Source: Macrostomum hystrix
Lineage: Eukaryota; Platyhelminthes; Macrostomidae
Length of the DNA stretch: 64,000 nt
Assembly: GCA_950097015.1 (NCBI GenBank)
Contig: CATNEN010000034.1
Coordinates: 6,280,501-6,344,500, forward strand
Direction: 5' to 3'
Made by a program: the position numbers and the translations under genes. The notes beneath the pieces are model-generated. The model searched no databases. It saw only the letters and a list, made by a program, of their open reading frames with translations, and was not told the origin of the DNA. The first letter of the stretch is position 1. Each line of letters starts with the position of its first letter. Shown here one piece after another: positions 12,224 to 24,500 of this stretch.

Positions 12224-13845
12224 GTGAGAAATACGCCGCTTTTATTGCTGCTTTAGGAGCCGATTATCAATTCCTTATCGTAGTTAAAAGTTATAATTCC
12301 GAATTATTGGTAGTCCGTGCAAATTGCTTTAATATATAAAATATATTTGGTTTCAATTTTATCCCTCAGTTGTTACTTAGTTTAGCTTAAATCTCCATTT
12401 TGATCCCCCGCTTTTCTCCGTGTGTGTTTTCGTCGGGTTAATGTTAAATCTTTAGTTTAAAAGTTATTCCCTTATTTTCAACGTTATCATCTAAATTTCA
12501 ACTTAATCCCATAATTTCAACACTATCCACATAGTTTTTACGTTATCCCCATAGTTTTAACACTTATCCCCGTAATTTCAACATTATTTTCATAATTTTA
12601 ACGCTATCCCAATAGTTTCAACGTTATCTCCATAATTTTAACGCTATCCCAATAGTTTCAACGTTATCTCCATAAGTTTAACGCTATCCCAATAAGTTTC
12701 AACGTTATCTCCATAAGTTTAACGCTATCCCAATAGTTTCAACGTTATCTCCATAATTTTAACGCTATCCCAATAGTTTCAACGTTATCTCCATAATTTT
12801 AACGCTATCCCAATAGTTTCAACGTTATCTCCATAAGTTTAACGCTATCCCAATAGTTTCAACGTTATCTCCATAAGTTTAACGCTATCCCAATAGTTTC
12901 AACGTTATCTCCATAAGTTTAACGCTATCCCAATAGTTTCAACGTTATCTCCATAAGTTTAACGCTATCCCAATAGTTTCAACGTTATCTCCATAAGTTT
13001 AACGCTATCCCAATAGTTTCAACGTTATCTCCATAAGTTTAACGCTATCCCAATAGTTTCAACGTTATCTCCATAAGTTTAACGCTATCCCAATAGTTTC
13101 AACGTTATCTCCATAAGTTTAACGCTATCCCAATAGTTTCAACGTTATCTCCATAAGTTTAACGCTATCCCAATAGTTTCAACGTTATCTCCATAAGTTT
13201 AACGCTATCCCAATAGTTTCAACGTTATCCCCTTCAAGTTTTAGCGTTCTCCTTATGAAAGTACATTTTGTAAAAGTACAAATTGCACCCAGATTTGCCA
13301 TGATTTCCTTGACAACCCGCAGGGATCTGGCTGCTCGCAACATCCTAGTCGGCGACAACCGCGTAGCCAAGATCTGCGACTTCGGCCTCGCCCGCCTATT
13401 GAAAGTCGGCCAAGAGTACGAGGCCCGCCACGGCTCCAGATTTCCAATCAAATGGACGGCGCCGGAGGCGGCCAACTTTAGTAGATTCTCAATCAAATCA
13501 GACGTCTGGTCCTACGGCATCCTGCTCATGGAGCTGCTCACCCATGGCCGGGTGCCCTACCCCGGTATGAGCAACATGGATGTGCTGCACCAGGTCGAGA
13601 ACGGCTACCGGATGCCGCGGCCCTCCGGCTGCCCTGAGCCCGTCTACCGCCTGATGCGCCAGTGCTGGGACTCGGACGAGAACAGGCGGCCAAGCTTTGA
13701 AGAGATTCACGCCCGCATTGAGGATATGCTCAACGCCGACGATGACGATGGGTGCGGCTTCGGCGGCGGCGGCGGAGGCGGTGGAGGAGGCGGCGGCGGC
13801 GGAGGCTTTTGCGGCGCCGGTAGCCGGCGGGGCCTATTCAAGTAG
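10776..13845 (+). CDS. Src-family non-receptor tyrosine kinase (two exons)
   Basis: Exons 10776-12223 and 13323-13845 join in phase 2 within the HRDLAARN motif and give 656 residues. The start [10 protein letters not shown] has glycine 2 for N-myristoylation but no cysteine nearby for palmitoylation. Residues 20-165 are a low-complexity Ala/Ser/Thr region. The SH3 domain is at about 178-233 ([20 protein letters not shown]). The SH2 domain is at about 241-330 ([17 protein letters not shown]). The kinase domain is at about 365-627 ([16 protein letters not shown], threonine gatekeeper in [26 protein letters not shown]). The activation-loop tyrosine is present in EYEARHG. Sequence is closest in style to Src42A/FRK. 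The C-terminus runs from [11 protein letters not shown] into a poly-Gly stretch and ends SRRGLFK, with no tyrosine where Src kinases carry the Csk target. Membership in the Src/FRK group is confident; the exact orthologue is not. Confidence 0.93.
12500..13235. repeat. 40-nt minisatellite in kinase intron
   Basis: About 18 copies of a 40-nt unit made of two diverged 20-nt halves (aacgctatcccaatagtttc and aacgttatctccataagttt). The copies between 12830 and 13200 are almost identical, while those near 12500 are diverged and half-sized. The array therefore grew from a 20-mer to a 40-mer dimer and was homogenised later. It fills most of the 1.1-kb intron. Confidence 0.95.
13323..13845 (+). CDS. 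Src-type kinase exon 2 (kinase C-lobe and tail)
   Basis: The acceptor CAACCCGCAG|GGATCTG completes the arginine of HRDLAARN. Landmarks are [45 protein letters not shown] and [16 protein letters not shown]. The tail is poly-Gly, coded by mixed ggc/gga/ggt codons, and ends with TAG at 13845. Confidence 0.93.
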
Positions 13846-14529
13846 GAATCGAAGATTGTTTGACACCGCAGAGATTTTTAGATTCTAAATCTAGTAACAG
13901 AAAGTATGTTTATATTTAGTTTAGTTGTTCAACTGTTGTCGTTTCCAGGAAAGTACTATCGTAGAAGTCGACACGCACAAAGTATTTTTAAGTCAGTACT
14001 TAATGCTCCGTTTTTAGTCAGTCTAGGTCATTCAATCGAGCAGCACAATCTCCTGTTGCAGCCTCTGCAGCTGTTTATTGATTTGCTATTCATTTACGCA
14101 ATTGTTTTCCATTCTACAGCCAGCCGTGTACTTTTGTGCAGTGAATCAGTTTTTTGCAGCTTTTAAAATAGTCAATCTACTACTAGTAGTATAGGCTAGT
14201 AGATAGCAGTTCTATTTTTGTTTTGCAACCGAGTCTGTCTCGATTAAGTCAGTTTTCTATTCTTGTTTTTTCTTGACTTTCTGCTTTTGCTTCGCTTTTA
14301 TGCCCCGCTGTTGCAATTGTTCCCTGCACACTGAAATCTATTGAATTCCTCGACTCGATTTGTACACACTCGCTGGCGGCACACTCCGCTGAAATAAGCA
14401 TCCGCCATTGACGAATTATTTTGATTTCTCTGACTGCCTATATATAAATTTCTATCAATTATTGTTGACAATAGGTTCCAAACAACTTTTCTGCCTTGTA
14501 ATATGCCGCATATTATTAATTCTGTTGTA
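13846..14529. other. Kinase 3' UTR / spacer
   Basis: AT-rich non-coding DNA between the kinase stop and the mariner element. I see no canonical AATAAA. Short open stretches have no recognisable content. Confidence 0.5.
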
Positions 14530-14724
14530 CGAGGGGTGTTTCAAAAGTAACGAGAATTTAGTCATAACTTTTTAATGGATAAACTTTTTAACTTGAAATT
14601 TTTACCCTGTAATTTTGCAAATATGGACAGCACACAGCTTCAGTTGCAACTCTATCGCTCTACATGCACTAGTGAAATCTCACATTAAATTCCAGACCTC
14701 GAGATAAAAAATTACGATTTTTGT
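14530..14724. repeat. Left long terminal inverted repeat of mariner
   Basis: Starts cgaggggtgtttcaaaagta and ends attacgatttttgtc. It pairs with 16089-16284 over almost its whole length, including the shared ccagacctcgagat block. Confidence 0.92.
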
Positions 14725-14935
14725 CTGTGGTCTATATACCTGAGAAATTGCTTAGAACTTGAAAACTGCTAATGATGCTGCTGATGCACTCAGCTGCTTC
14801 TGATACTGTCTCCGGTGTCTGCTGTTTATGGGCAAAGTTGCCTAGGAATTTTTGTTTTTTAAGCTGCATAGGGCTGCTCAAAATTGCAAATGCTTGACTG
14901 AGAGACTTGACTGAAAAGTGCTTTCAAGTGAGACT

Positions 14936-16051
14936 ATGGAACGACCGAAAGATCATTCAGAAATTGGATCGAAGGAAGGACAACGGCATTTTATCGCTGG
15001 TCTGGTTCAACTTGGAAAGAAGCCATGCGATATCGCTCGGGACCTGAACCAGGCATTTGGAGATCAGGCACTATCGCAAGCGCGGGTTTATGCTCACTGC
15101 AAGGCGTTCCGCGAGGGTGCTACAGGATGTGGTGACGCGCCGAGGTCAGGTCGCCCCCGCACGTCAACGGATGACAACAGCAAACAGATTGTCCGTGATT
15201 ACCTCTGCGCCAATCCTTCTGCCACATCGCGTGAAGTTGAGGAGGTCTGTAGCATCTCCATTGCTTCTGTGAGCCGCATCCTCAAGGAAATAAACTGGTC
15301 GAGAGTCTGTGCCAAGTGGGTGCCGCGTGAGTTGACCCTGGACCACAAAAGAAAGCGAATTCACTGTGCAACGGAGAACTTGCAGTTGTGGCAGCAACTT
15401 GGTGATCAGGAGTTTAAACGACTTCTCATCAGTATGGATGAGACACCACTGCCAATGTTTAATCCACTGACTAAGCAGCAGTCCATGCAGTGGGGGCCCA
15501 GGGGCCGTCAGCCGCACACAAAGCCAATGAAGTCGGCATGGACACGCAACATCATGTGCACCGTGTGGTTTGACGCCTGTGGGGTTCTGATGGTCGACTA
15601 CCTGCCAGACAAGGCCACCATCAATGCTGCATACGTGCAAGATCAAGTTGCTCGTCTGCGTGAAGTCATCCTCCAGAAGCGACGCATCATGCGCGCCAGG
15701 CCCTTCATCTTGTGGGACAACGCTCGCCCTCACGTCGCCGCGGCCACCACAAGGAAAGTGGAAGAGCTCGGCTTTCGGCTGCTTAATCATCCACCTTATT
15801 CACCAGACCTCGCCATTGCTGACTTTCACTTGTTTGGAGTAATGAAGAAGCCCATGCGAGGTCGCGTCTTCACCAGTCGACAGGAAGTCATTGCGGCGGC
15901 CAACGAATCTCTCCATGCGCTGCCTGCGAGTTTTTGGGGGGAGGGAATCGACAAACTGCTGCATCGCTATGAGAAATGTATCCAGCTCGATGGCAGCTTT
16001 GTGGAGCGTGCTGAAATCGCTGAAGAAATGGACGAAGGCGCTGATTTTTGA
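14936..16051 (+). CDS. Mariner transposase (intact)
   Basis: 371 residues from ATG at 14936; an in-frame upstream non-ATG extension is not needed. It catalyses cut-and-paste transposition at TA. An N-terminal paired-type helix-turn-helix DNA-binding region covers about residues 10-115. The mariner linker signature appears as WVPRELT. The catalytic acidic triad is D,D34D: SMDETPL, LWDNARPH and IADFHLF, with the typical HPPYSPDLA block between the second and third. No stop or frameshift is seen. It is somewhat longer than the roughly 345 residues of classical mariner transposases. Confidence in family is very high; subfamily was not assigned. Confidence 0.96.
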   Translation: MERPKDHSEIGSKEGQRHFIAGLVQLGKKPCDIARDLNQAFGDQALSQARVYAHCKAFREGATGCGDAPRSGRPRTSTDDNSKQIVRDYLCANPSATSREVEEVCSISIASVSRILKEINWSRVCAKWVPRELTLDHKRKRIHCATENLQLWQQLGDQEFKRLLISMDETPLPMFNPLTKQQSMQWGPRGRQPHTKPMKSAWTRNIMCTVWFDACGVLMVDYLPDKATINAAYVQDQVARLREVILQKRRIMRARPFILWDNARPHVAAATTRKVEELGFRLLNHPPYSPDLAIADFHLFGVMKKPMRGRVFTSRQEVIAAANESLHALPASFWGEGIDKLLHRYEKCIQLDGSFVERAEIAEEMDEGADF

Positions 16052-16088
16052 CACAACAAACATGTTCACCTGTTCACTCTTTTCCACT

Positions 16089-16284
16089 GACAAAAATCGT
16101 AATTTTTAATCTCGAGGTCTGGACTTCAATGTGCGATTTCACTGGTGCATGTAGACCGACAGGGTTGCAACTGAAGCTGTGTGCTGTCCATATTTGCAAA
16201 ATTATCGGGTAAAAATTTCAAGTTAAAAAGTTTATCCATTAAAAAGTTATGACTAAATTCTCGTTACTTTTGAAACACCCCTCG
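16089..16284. repeat. Right long terminal inverted repeat of mariner
   Basis: Reverse complement of the left repeat, from gacaaaaatcgtaattttta to the terminal gaaacacccctcg, followed by the TA duplicate. Confidence 0.92.
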
Positions 16285-16504
16285 TAGTTATTGATGTTGT
16301 GAATTTTCTATTGTTGCCTTTTTGAAGAAAAAAAAGTTTCTCCAAAGGCAATTTTCAAATAAAAAATAGTCCAGTTGGTTTCTTTTCTTAGCTGCATTTT
16401 CTTGCAACAAAAATTTACCTAAGTCCAGCACGTTATGGAAATTTTCTGCCTTTTATAATAAATTCTACTTCCATGTTTAACTGATTATTAGTTAGACCGC
16501 CCTC

Positions 16505-17700
16505 TCTCAACCCTCCCAGATCCTCATGAACCCTTCCCAATCCCCAGGAACCCTTCCAGATCCTCATGAACCTTCAAGATCCTCATGAACGCTTCCCAAT
16601 CCCCAGGAACCCTTCAAGATCCTCATGAACCCTTCCCAATCCCCAGGAACCCTCCCAGATCCTCATTAACCCTTCCCAATCCCCAGGAACCCTTCAAGAT
16701 CCTCATGAACCCTTCCCAATCCCCAGGAACCCTCCAAGATCCTCATGAACCCTTCCCAATCCCCAGGAACCCTCCCAGATCCTCATGAACCCTTCCCAAT
16801 CCCTAGGACCCTTCCAGATACTCATAAACCCTTAAAATTCCCCAGCAACCCTCCAAGATCCTCATGAACCCTTCCCAACCTCCAGCAACCCTCCAAGATC
16901 CTCATGAACCCTTCCCAATCCCTAGGACCCTTCCAGATACTCATAAACCCTTCCCATTCCCCAGCAACCCTCCAAGATCCTCATGAACCCTTCCCAATCC
17001 CCAGGAACCCTCCAAGATCTTCATGAACCCTTCCCAATCTCCAGCAACCCTCCCAGATCCTCATGAACCCTTCCCAATCTTCAGGAACCCTCCCAGATCC
17101 TCATGAACCCTTCCCAATCCCCAGGACCCTTCCAGATCCTGATAAACCCTTCCCGTTCCCCAGCAACCCTCCAAGATCCTCATGAACCCTTCCCAATCCC
17201 CAGGAACCCTCCCAGATCCTCATGAACCCTTCCCAATCCCCAGGACCCTTCCAGATCCTCATAAACCCTTCCCGTTCCCCAGCAACCCTCCAAGATCCTC
17301 ATGAACCCTTCCCAATCCCCAGGAACCCTCCCAGATCCTCATGAACCCTTCCCAATCCCCAGGACCCTTCCAGATCCTGATAAACCCTTCCCGTTCCCCA
17401 GGACCCTTCCAGATCCTGATAAACCCTTCCCGTTCCCCAGCAACCCTCCAAGATCCTCATGAACCCTTCCCAATCCCCAGGACCCTTCCAGATCCTGATA
17501 AACCCTTCCCGTTCCCCAGCAACCCTCCAAGATCCTCATGAACCCTTCCCAATCCCCAGGAACCCTCCAAGATCTTCATGAACCCTTCCCAATCTCCAGC
17601 AACCCTCCCAGATCCTCATGAACCCTTCCCAATCCCCAGCAACCCTCCCAGATCCTCATGAACCCTTCCCAATCCCTAGGACCCTCCCCGATCCCCAGGA
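16505..17700. repeat. About 40-nt minisatellite between mariner and pannexin gene
   Basis: About 30 copies of a unit near 40 nt that reads cccttcccaatccccaggaa then ccctcccagatcctcatgaa. Two main variants alternate (aatccccaggaaccct and cgttccccagcaaccct), and some copies are shortened. This indicates a higher-order arrangement. Open frames on both strands in this stretch come from the repeat and are not genes. Confidence 0.93.
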
Positions 17701-17964
17701 GGGGCAGCGCGATGCACTAGGATAGGAGGATATGTCAGCTACTATTTCATGCATTTTCATGTCATCTTCCTAGTTTAGTTCCGATGATCGCTAAGAAGTT
17801 AGAAAACTATAAATTCTTTTCTTTTTAATGCTTTCGTGACGTTCAAATTTTTCGCTGTCGTATGCAGTAAAGGTACATTTATACTTTACGTACTACTGGT
17901 CCTATTTTATAAGTAGCATTGATAGCAAGCCTCTTAAGAAGGCGAAAAGCCGCAAAAAGAGCTG

Positions 17965-18532
17965 TCAATAGTTCTGGTAGCTCTTCAGCACTCCCTCGTC
18001 TCCGGGTCCGCGAGGCCGCACCACAAAGTCGCGATTCCACAGGCGCACCCAGGCCTGGTAGTGCTCAGCCGGCTGAATCCGGTGCCGCCGAAAGCGCTGA
18101 TTGGTGACCGCCTCCTGGCCCCGCCTCTGCCTCAGATGATCGATGATCTCCATGACATTCTCCAGGCGGTAGCTCAGGCGCAGCTGGCGCTCCAGCTGGG
18201 CGTCTGCCACCGCGACTGGCGGCTGATCGCTGCGGGAAATCCTGCGAAACTGCTGCTGCTGTTGCTGCGGCGTTTTGTAAGCAGTCAGCGAATAGCCCGG
18301 AAGTGGAATCTCCATAGTCGCTGCTGACGTCACCGCTGTTGGACCGTGGCCCGCTGCGGACTGGCGCGATTGGCTGCGGCTGACGGAGTCGATGGTGTCA
18401 TCGCCGGAGACGATGCCTCCGCCAGCGCGTCTCTGCTGCTGCTGCTGTTGCTGGGCCGGCTGATTCGCCAGCTCGAATCGCGTTCGCAGCATCTCCATCG
18501 GGGTTCTGGTTCGTGGCAGATCCTGCGGCCTG
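17965..18532 (-). CDS. Channel gene exon 5 (C-terminal cytoplasmic tail)
   Basis: Acceptor CATTCCCAG|CAGGCC in the phase left by exon 4. Encodes PRPQDLPRTRTPMEMLRTRF, two glutamine runs and a basic C-terminal part (QLRLSYRLENVMEIIDHLRQ), ending LKSYQNY and TGA at 17965. Predicted cytoplasmic and poorly conserved. Confidence 0.72.
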
Positions 18533-21500
18533 CTGGGAATGCGTTTGCAAATCTAAGAGCTCTACTGGGCTGCAGATTTGTCAGCCTCACTTTTGTGCTA
18601 ACAAAGCAAATGCCAATTCCAGGGGGTGAGTGGCAGAGCGGTTAACGCGTTTTTGCCTCTCGCACCACGGTCCATGACCATAAGTTCGATTCCACGGCGA
18701 GGCCACATTCATTTGGGGCGCAGCCGCGGAGAGAAGGCTTGGGGGCTTGTCGTGCAATTTACGCCCTTGAGGGCCAACCTCCAAGGCACAGTGAAATGTA
18801 CACTGCCTGACGATGAGAAATTGTGAGCGTGTGCCTGCGTACGGTAATTTGTGTCCGTGTATGCTCAGGAGTCAGCGAAATGGGCAGAATTGCCTCCTCG
18901 CTGGCTGCGGGTCTAGTGTCATCAGTGTCATCATTAATTCTGAATTTTAAAAAATTTAAAATTATGTAAAATTTTAAACAAAACTAAGGTGGGCATAAAT
19001 TTCCGGGTTTGCCCCTGATCACGACAATTCGTTCGCGCCCAGAAATCAGCAGCACTCACGGCACCGGCTCAGCGGAGAGGATGGTGTTCCTGGCCAGCTT
19101 CTCGTAGCACTTGAACGTGGCGTACTGGCCCTCGATGGACAGGGTGGCCGAGAACCGCGGATTCCTTGGCGCCTCGTCCGGCCGCATCCGGGTCATGAAG
19201 TCGTCGGCCAGTGTGGCCGAACTGTCCTCCCTGATGGCGCTGCCGCGAAGCGATTTCTGCAGCCCGATCAGCCGCGTCACCCGGCGCGACAGCAGGGCGA
19301 ATCGGGGCGGCTGGCTGGATGGCGACCCGGCGCCGCTGCCGGCGGAGCGCTGCGACGAGCCGCCGCCGAGGGAGGAGGCGCCGCCACCGCCGCCGCCGCC
19401 GGTGCGGGCCAACTCGGCGATGGAGATCCGTCGGCTGCGCGGCTGGGAGCTGACGGAATGCAGCGATGGAATTTGGTGTTCCAAATGGATTATAAGATTA
19501 ATTATCTTTTTTAATCCTACCGTTGTTCAGTGGCAGAGCGGTTAACGCGTTTGCCTCTCGTACGATGGTCCCTGAGCTCGATTCCTCGGCGAGGCCACAT
19601 TCATTTTGGGTGCAGCCGCGGAGAGAGGTCTTGGGGACTTGTCGTACAATTTACGCCCTTGAGGGCCAACCCCTAAGAGTGTACACTGCCTGACGATGAG
19701 AAAGTCAAGGCAGATGTACACACATTTGTTAGTGTATGCCTGCCTACAGTATCTGTGTGCGTGTGTGCTCAGGAGTCAGCCAAATGGACAGAATCGTCCC
19801 CTCGCTGGCTGCGGTTCTACTGTCACCGAGTGATGCGCCCTTTCCTGCAGCCCTCCAGCAAATATTATTAATATTATCATTATTATTAGTAAACCCTACC
19901 TCAGTTCCATGAAGCCGCGAAGATATCTCGCAGAGTTCTTTCTCTTTCCTAGTTCTTGGAAACGTTATTAATAAATTCTTCTATGTCAAGGTTTGCATTG
20001 AAGAGTTTCAAGGGAAATAAAGGGAGCACTGCCTGGGCCGATCAGCTCCGCTCCCATTGCCTGTGTGTGCTCTCTATTTAGCCCACTCAAATTCTGGCCT
20101 CCTCAACTCCGTCTCTCTGTTCTCCCGCAGTGTTTGACTTGTGGCCAGCACAGGCGGAATGCACACTTTGAGGCGACTATACAGTTCTGCATGTCGTGGA
20201 TAGAGGAGTTGCCACGCTTTGTTCTATAGCTGGCCCTTTTTTAACTCGACTTTCCTTCCTCCTGCTAAAACTCTTATATAGACTGAAACGAGTTCAGGTA
20301 GGGCGTAGCTGGAAGCTAAGCTATTTGCACAGTCAAATTATATTCTCCTTTGTCAATTGGAAACGGCCTATAGCAACGGCTGAAGAGAAGAAGAGTAAGC
20401 ACGAATGCGAAAAGAGAAATAATTAACACGAATTTGTCTTTCAAGTAATTAAAATGCTTTTATCTTTGAACAAAACGTAAAGAAGGGTCGAAAAAATTAG
20501 TGTTTTCGTCGACTTATCAGCACATGAAGCAGCGTTTGACACCCTTTCTCAATGCTCCCGCATGCAGGCTCAACCCGACCGCTTCAGTCGGTTGTGCTCA
20601 AGCTGTTGATAATCAGTCTGCTACAACTCGGACACGAACTCAAACAACAGGGAAATGAGACGGAAACATAAACTTTTTCTGGTAGCCTTGGCAACGTTTC
20701 TCATTGTAGCAAGAGGCAGACCTCATTCAAAAGCAGACTAAAACTTCATACTCGTATGCTCACCCACACTGGCGAGAGGCCGTACAGTTGTAGCATTTGT
20801 TAGCTGACCTTCACCCAGAATAGTTCCGTCAAAGCCCATATGCTCACCCACACTGGTGAGAGGCCGTACAGTTGTAGCATTTGTTAGCTGACCTTCACCC
20901 AGAATGGTTCCGTCAAAACCCAAATGCTCACCCACACTGGTGAGAGACCGTTCGTCTGCAGCCTGTGTGAAATGGCATCCAGTGAATATGACAGAATATG
21001 ACATCGGAAGGTGACAAGACACTTTGGACAGTGTACATCGGAAGGTGACAAGACACTTTGGACAGTGTTCATCGGACGCAGAGAGAAGGTGACAAGATAC
21101 TTTGGACAGTGTACATCGGACGCAGAGAGAAGGTGACGAGACACTTTGGACAGTGTTCATCGGACGCAGAGAGAAGGTGAAAAGATACTTTGGACAGTGT
21201 ACATCGGACGCAGAGAGAAGGTGACCAGACACTTTGGACAGTGTTCATCGGACGCAGAGAGGTGACAAGACACCTTGGACAGTGTACATCGGACGCAGAG
21301 AGAAGGTGACAAGACACTTTGGACAGTGTACATCGGACGCAGAGAGAAGGTGACAAGACACTTTGGACAGTGTACATCGGACGCAGAGAGAAGGTGACAA
21401 GACACTTTGGACAGTGTACATCGGACGCAGAGAGAAGGTGACAAGACACTTTGGACAGTGTACATCGGACGCAGAGAGAAAGTGACAAAAACTTTACTTC

Positions 21501-24500
21501 TGTTACGTCGTCAGTCTAAAAGTAGTTTGTGAGTTGAGACAGTTAGGATGCATCGATTTTTTGGGAGAGAGGTTGAAAGTAGGATATTTTGAGGCAGCAC
21601 GGTCAGCTGTGTGCATGTGGTTCTTACAAATTAGATTGACTGCAGCAGGCTGAAAATTGCCTCCGCTGGGTCCCACTGGGCCCTACTAACTACATGCGGC
21701 TGCTAGCACCCAAGCGATTGCGCAACACTATCCAATTCCGATAAATAGCGACTGTTTCGAAATTGCCGGCAAAGTCAATAACCAGCAACTGTTGCTATCT
21801 AGCTGGCTAGGGCTATGGTCACTTTCTGCTGCAGTTGTCCTGACAACAAATTGGCTGCTAGTGAAGGGGATGGTTCAGCGATCAATGATTATCGATTTCG
21901 ACAATATTGGCGACATCCAATTTTAGAGGGTTTTCCTTACATCCACTCGCTTTTTTATGAATTCTCATTCTTCTCTTTCTTTTCATGAATTCGCTTTCTT
22001 CTCATTGTCATCATTCTCTTTTTGTTCTTATGAATTCTCATTATTGTCATGAATTCTCATTATTGTCATGAATTCTCATTATTGTCATGAATTCTCATTA
22101 TTGTCATGAATTCTCATTATTGTCATGAATTCTCATTATTGTCATGAATTCTCATTATTGTCATGAATTCTCATTATTGTCATGAATTCTCATTATTCTC
22201 ATGAATTCTCATTATTGTCATGAATTCTCATTATTGTCATGAATTCTCATTATTCTCATGAATTCTCATTATTGTCATGAATTCTCATTCTTCTCTTTCT
22301 TTTCATGAATTCGCTTTCTTCTCATTGTCATCATTCTCTTTTTGTTCTCTTGAATTCTCATTATTCTCATGAATTCTCATTCTTCTTATTTTATTTGTTT
22401 TTACTGATTATCATTTCGTCCGCATTTGTTCTGAACAAATTCAAGGTTCAGAAGGTGCTTCGTACTAATCAATCCTCTGAGGCCTTGTCCTCATCACAAC
22501 CTCTTAGTTGGTGATTAATTCGTCCATTAAAGGTGACAACCGCGACGGATGACGAGGCGTGGTTTCGTATTTCATTCAGCTTTTATTGGAGATACCTGTG
22601 TGCCAAAATTGATCTCATGTATGTGATTCATCATCTATAGGTGATATGAGTTGAGAAAAAAGTTAATATGTGAGAGTAATTCTCGAACTCCTAATAACAA
22701 ATTAAAGTCAATATTGGTAAGTTTATTTGCGTACATCATTGGAGTAAATGAAATGTGTAATTGAAAATTCGCAAATGGAAATACACGCTGGTATATATAC
22801 ATACCATTCGCTTATCAGCGAGCAAAATTCTTTTGAAATGTAAAAGCCCTGAGAGTAGGTAATAAGTAGTAACGTAAAACATTTAAAATAGTAGCGGAAA
22901 AAGTAAATATATAGCAATGCATGAAAAGGTATTTCTTAAGTTTCTTTTCCTAAAATACCCTAATCCAGCTTTATAAAAAAGTTCACTTGCTAGTCCGAAA
23001 TGCTTGTTTTAGTACACATTTCGACCTTGACCTTGAAGAATTCCAGCCAGCGATCACGCGTTGTACATGTGCGCTTCTGTTTTTTCAAATTTGACTTTGA
23101 ATTTGACCTCCAACCAGCGATCACGCAATGCATGCATGCGTCTCCATTTAGACTTTGACCTTGGAGAATTCCAATCAGTGATCACGCAATGCTTGCGTAC
23201 GTCTCCATTTTGACTTTGACCTTGGAGAAGCCCAATCGGCGGGTCAGATCTTCGGCCCGCATCTGCGTGTAGGCGCGTCGGCTGGCGGCCAGGTGGCCGG
23301 ACTTCAAGTAGACGGAGGCGGCCGGCCCGGCTGTAGCCAGGAGCAGCCCGTGATGCCGCTGGTTGTTGAGACGGAGGAATCTGGTGGCCCAGGCGCGCAG
23401 GAGGACGGCCTCAATCAGCAGGCTCTGATTGGCCTCACAGAGTAGCGACATCAGGTGAAAGTCGGTAGTGAGGAAGCCGGGCAACAGGTGGAAGCTGACA
23501 TCTCGAACGCGATGCACCTGGAGTTGCGATTTTATTAAAATAATCGCGTCAGCTCATCATATAAAAAAATGAATGGAATTCAAAATGGGATCGATACACG
23601 TGAGTAGATTTCGGATCGGCATAGAATAGAAAAAAAATGAAGGTAGAAAGGCTCTAAAAATCTACGAATTTTCTGCCCCTCTATTTCTATTTCTATTTCA
23701 CCTCAAATATTACAATCGATCGCGTGCCGTGAAGCACATTTTTTGAGAGCGATTGCTCAGGCCAACTGCTCCGACATCAACAGCTTCCGGGTTGAGTCCC
23801 TGTACAATGCTCAAGGAGTCTGGGGGGATGTGGGAGAAGCTAAATGAGTCTGCTACAGTATCACACTTCTCCAGTGCAGAGGGCCTGAATGAGTCACAGA
23901 TTTCTGAGTCACGCAGGACAGACACTGCAGACATTACAGATACTACAGACATTACAGACACTGCAGACATTACAGATGCTACAGACATTGCACATACTAC
24001 AGACATTGCACATACTACAGACATTACACATACTACAGACATTACAGATACTACAGACATTACAGATGCTACAGATATTACAGATGCTACAGACATTGCA
24101 CATACTACAGACATTGCACATACTACAGACATTAAAGATACTGCAGACACTACAGACATTAAAGATACTGCAGACACTACAGACATAACATATACTACAG
24201 AAATGACAGGACCTCGTGTCTGTAGAAGCTAAGCGCTATCAGTTTGATGAAGCCGGCAAAGAAGCTGGCCTCCATGTAGGCGTCCTCCTTGAAGGCCAGT
24301 CGCGACTGAGCGAAACGCAGCCAGGTGAAGCCGGCCTGGCCCGTGGCTCCGACAGCTGAACCGGCAGCCAGGCCCAGCAGAGCCCAGTTGGACCAGGCGC
24401 TGAGCAGCTGAGGGCAGACAATCGATGGCAGTCCGCCAGTCTGATGGCAGACTCGTTCGGCGGGAAACGGCGCCGGCGAGACGGCGAGGCAGCAGACGAG

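Larger units (their letters stand above)
14530..16284 (+). mobile_element. Complete mariner element with long TIRs
   Basis: A 1755-bp Tc1/mariner-superfamily transposon flanked by a TA target duplication (14528-14529 and 16285-16286). It is bounded by inverted termini starting cgaggggtgtttcaaaag. The left inverted repeat runs 14530-14724 and its right partner 16089-16284, with only scattered mismatches and small indels. Repeats near 195 bp are far longer than the roughly 30 bp usual for mariner. One uninterrupted transposase gene lies between them. It sits between the kinase gene and a minisatellite. With an open transposase frame, both termini and the TA duplication present, the insertion is recent or its family is still maintained. 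Confidence 0.95.

Noticed and set aside
18626-18720. A functional tRNA gene
   Set aside because: Box A and box B are present, but the same head with the same 3' body recurs at 19526 and 27691, and the acceptor stem is not closed. It is a SINE head.
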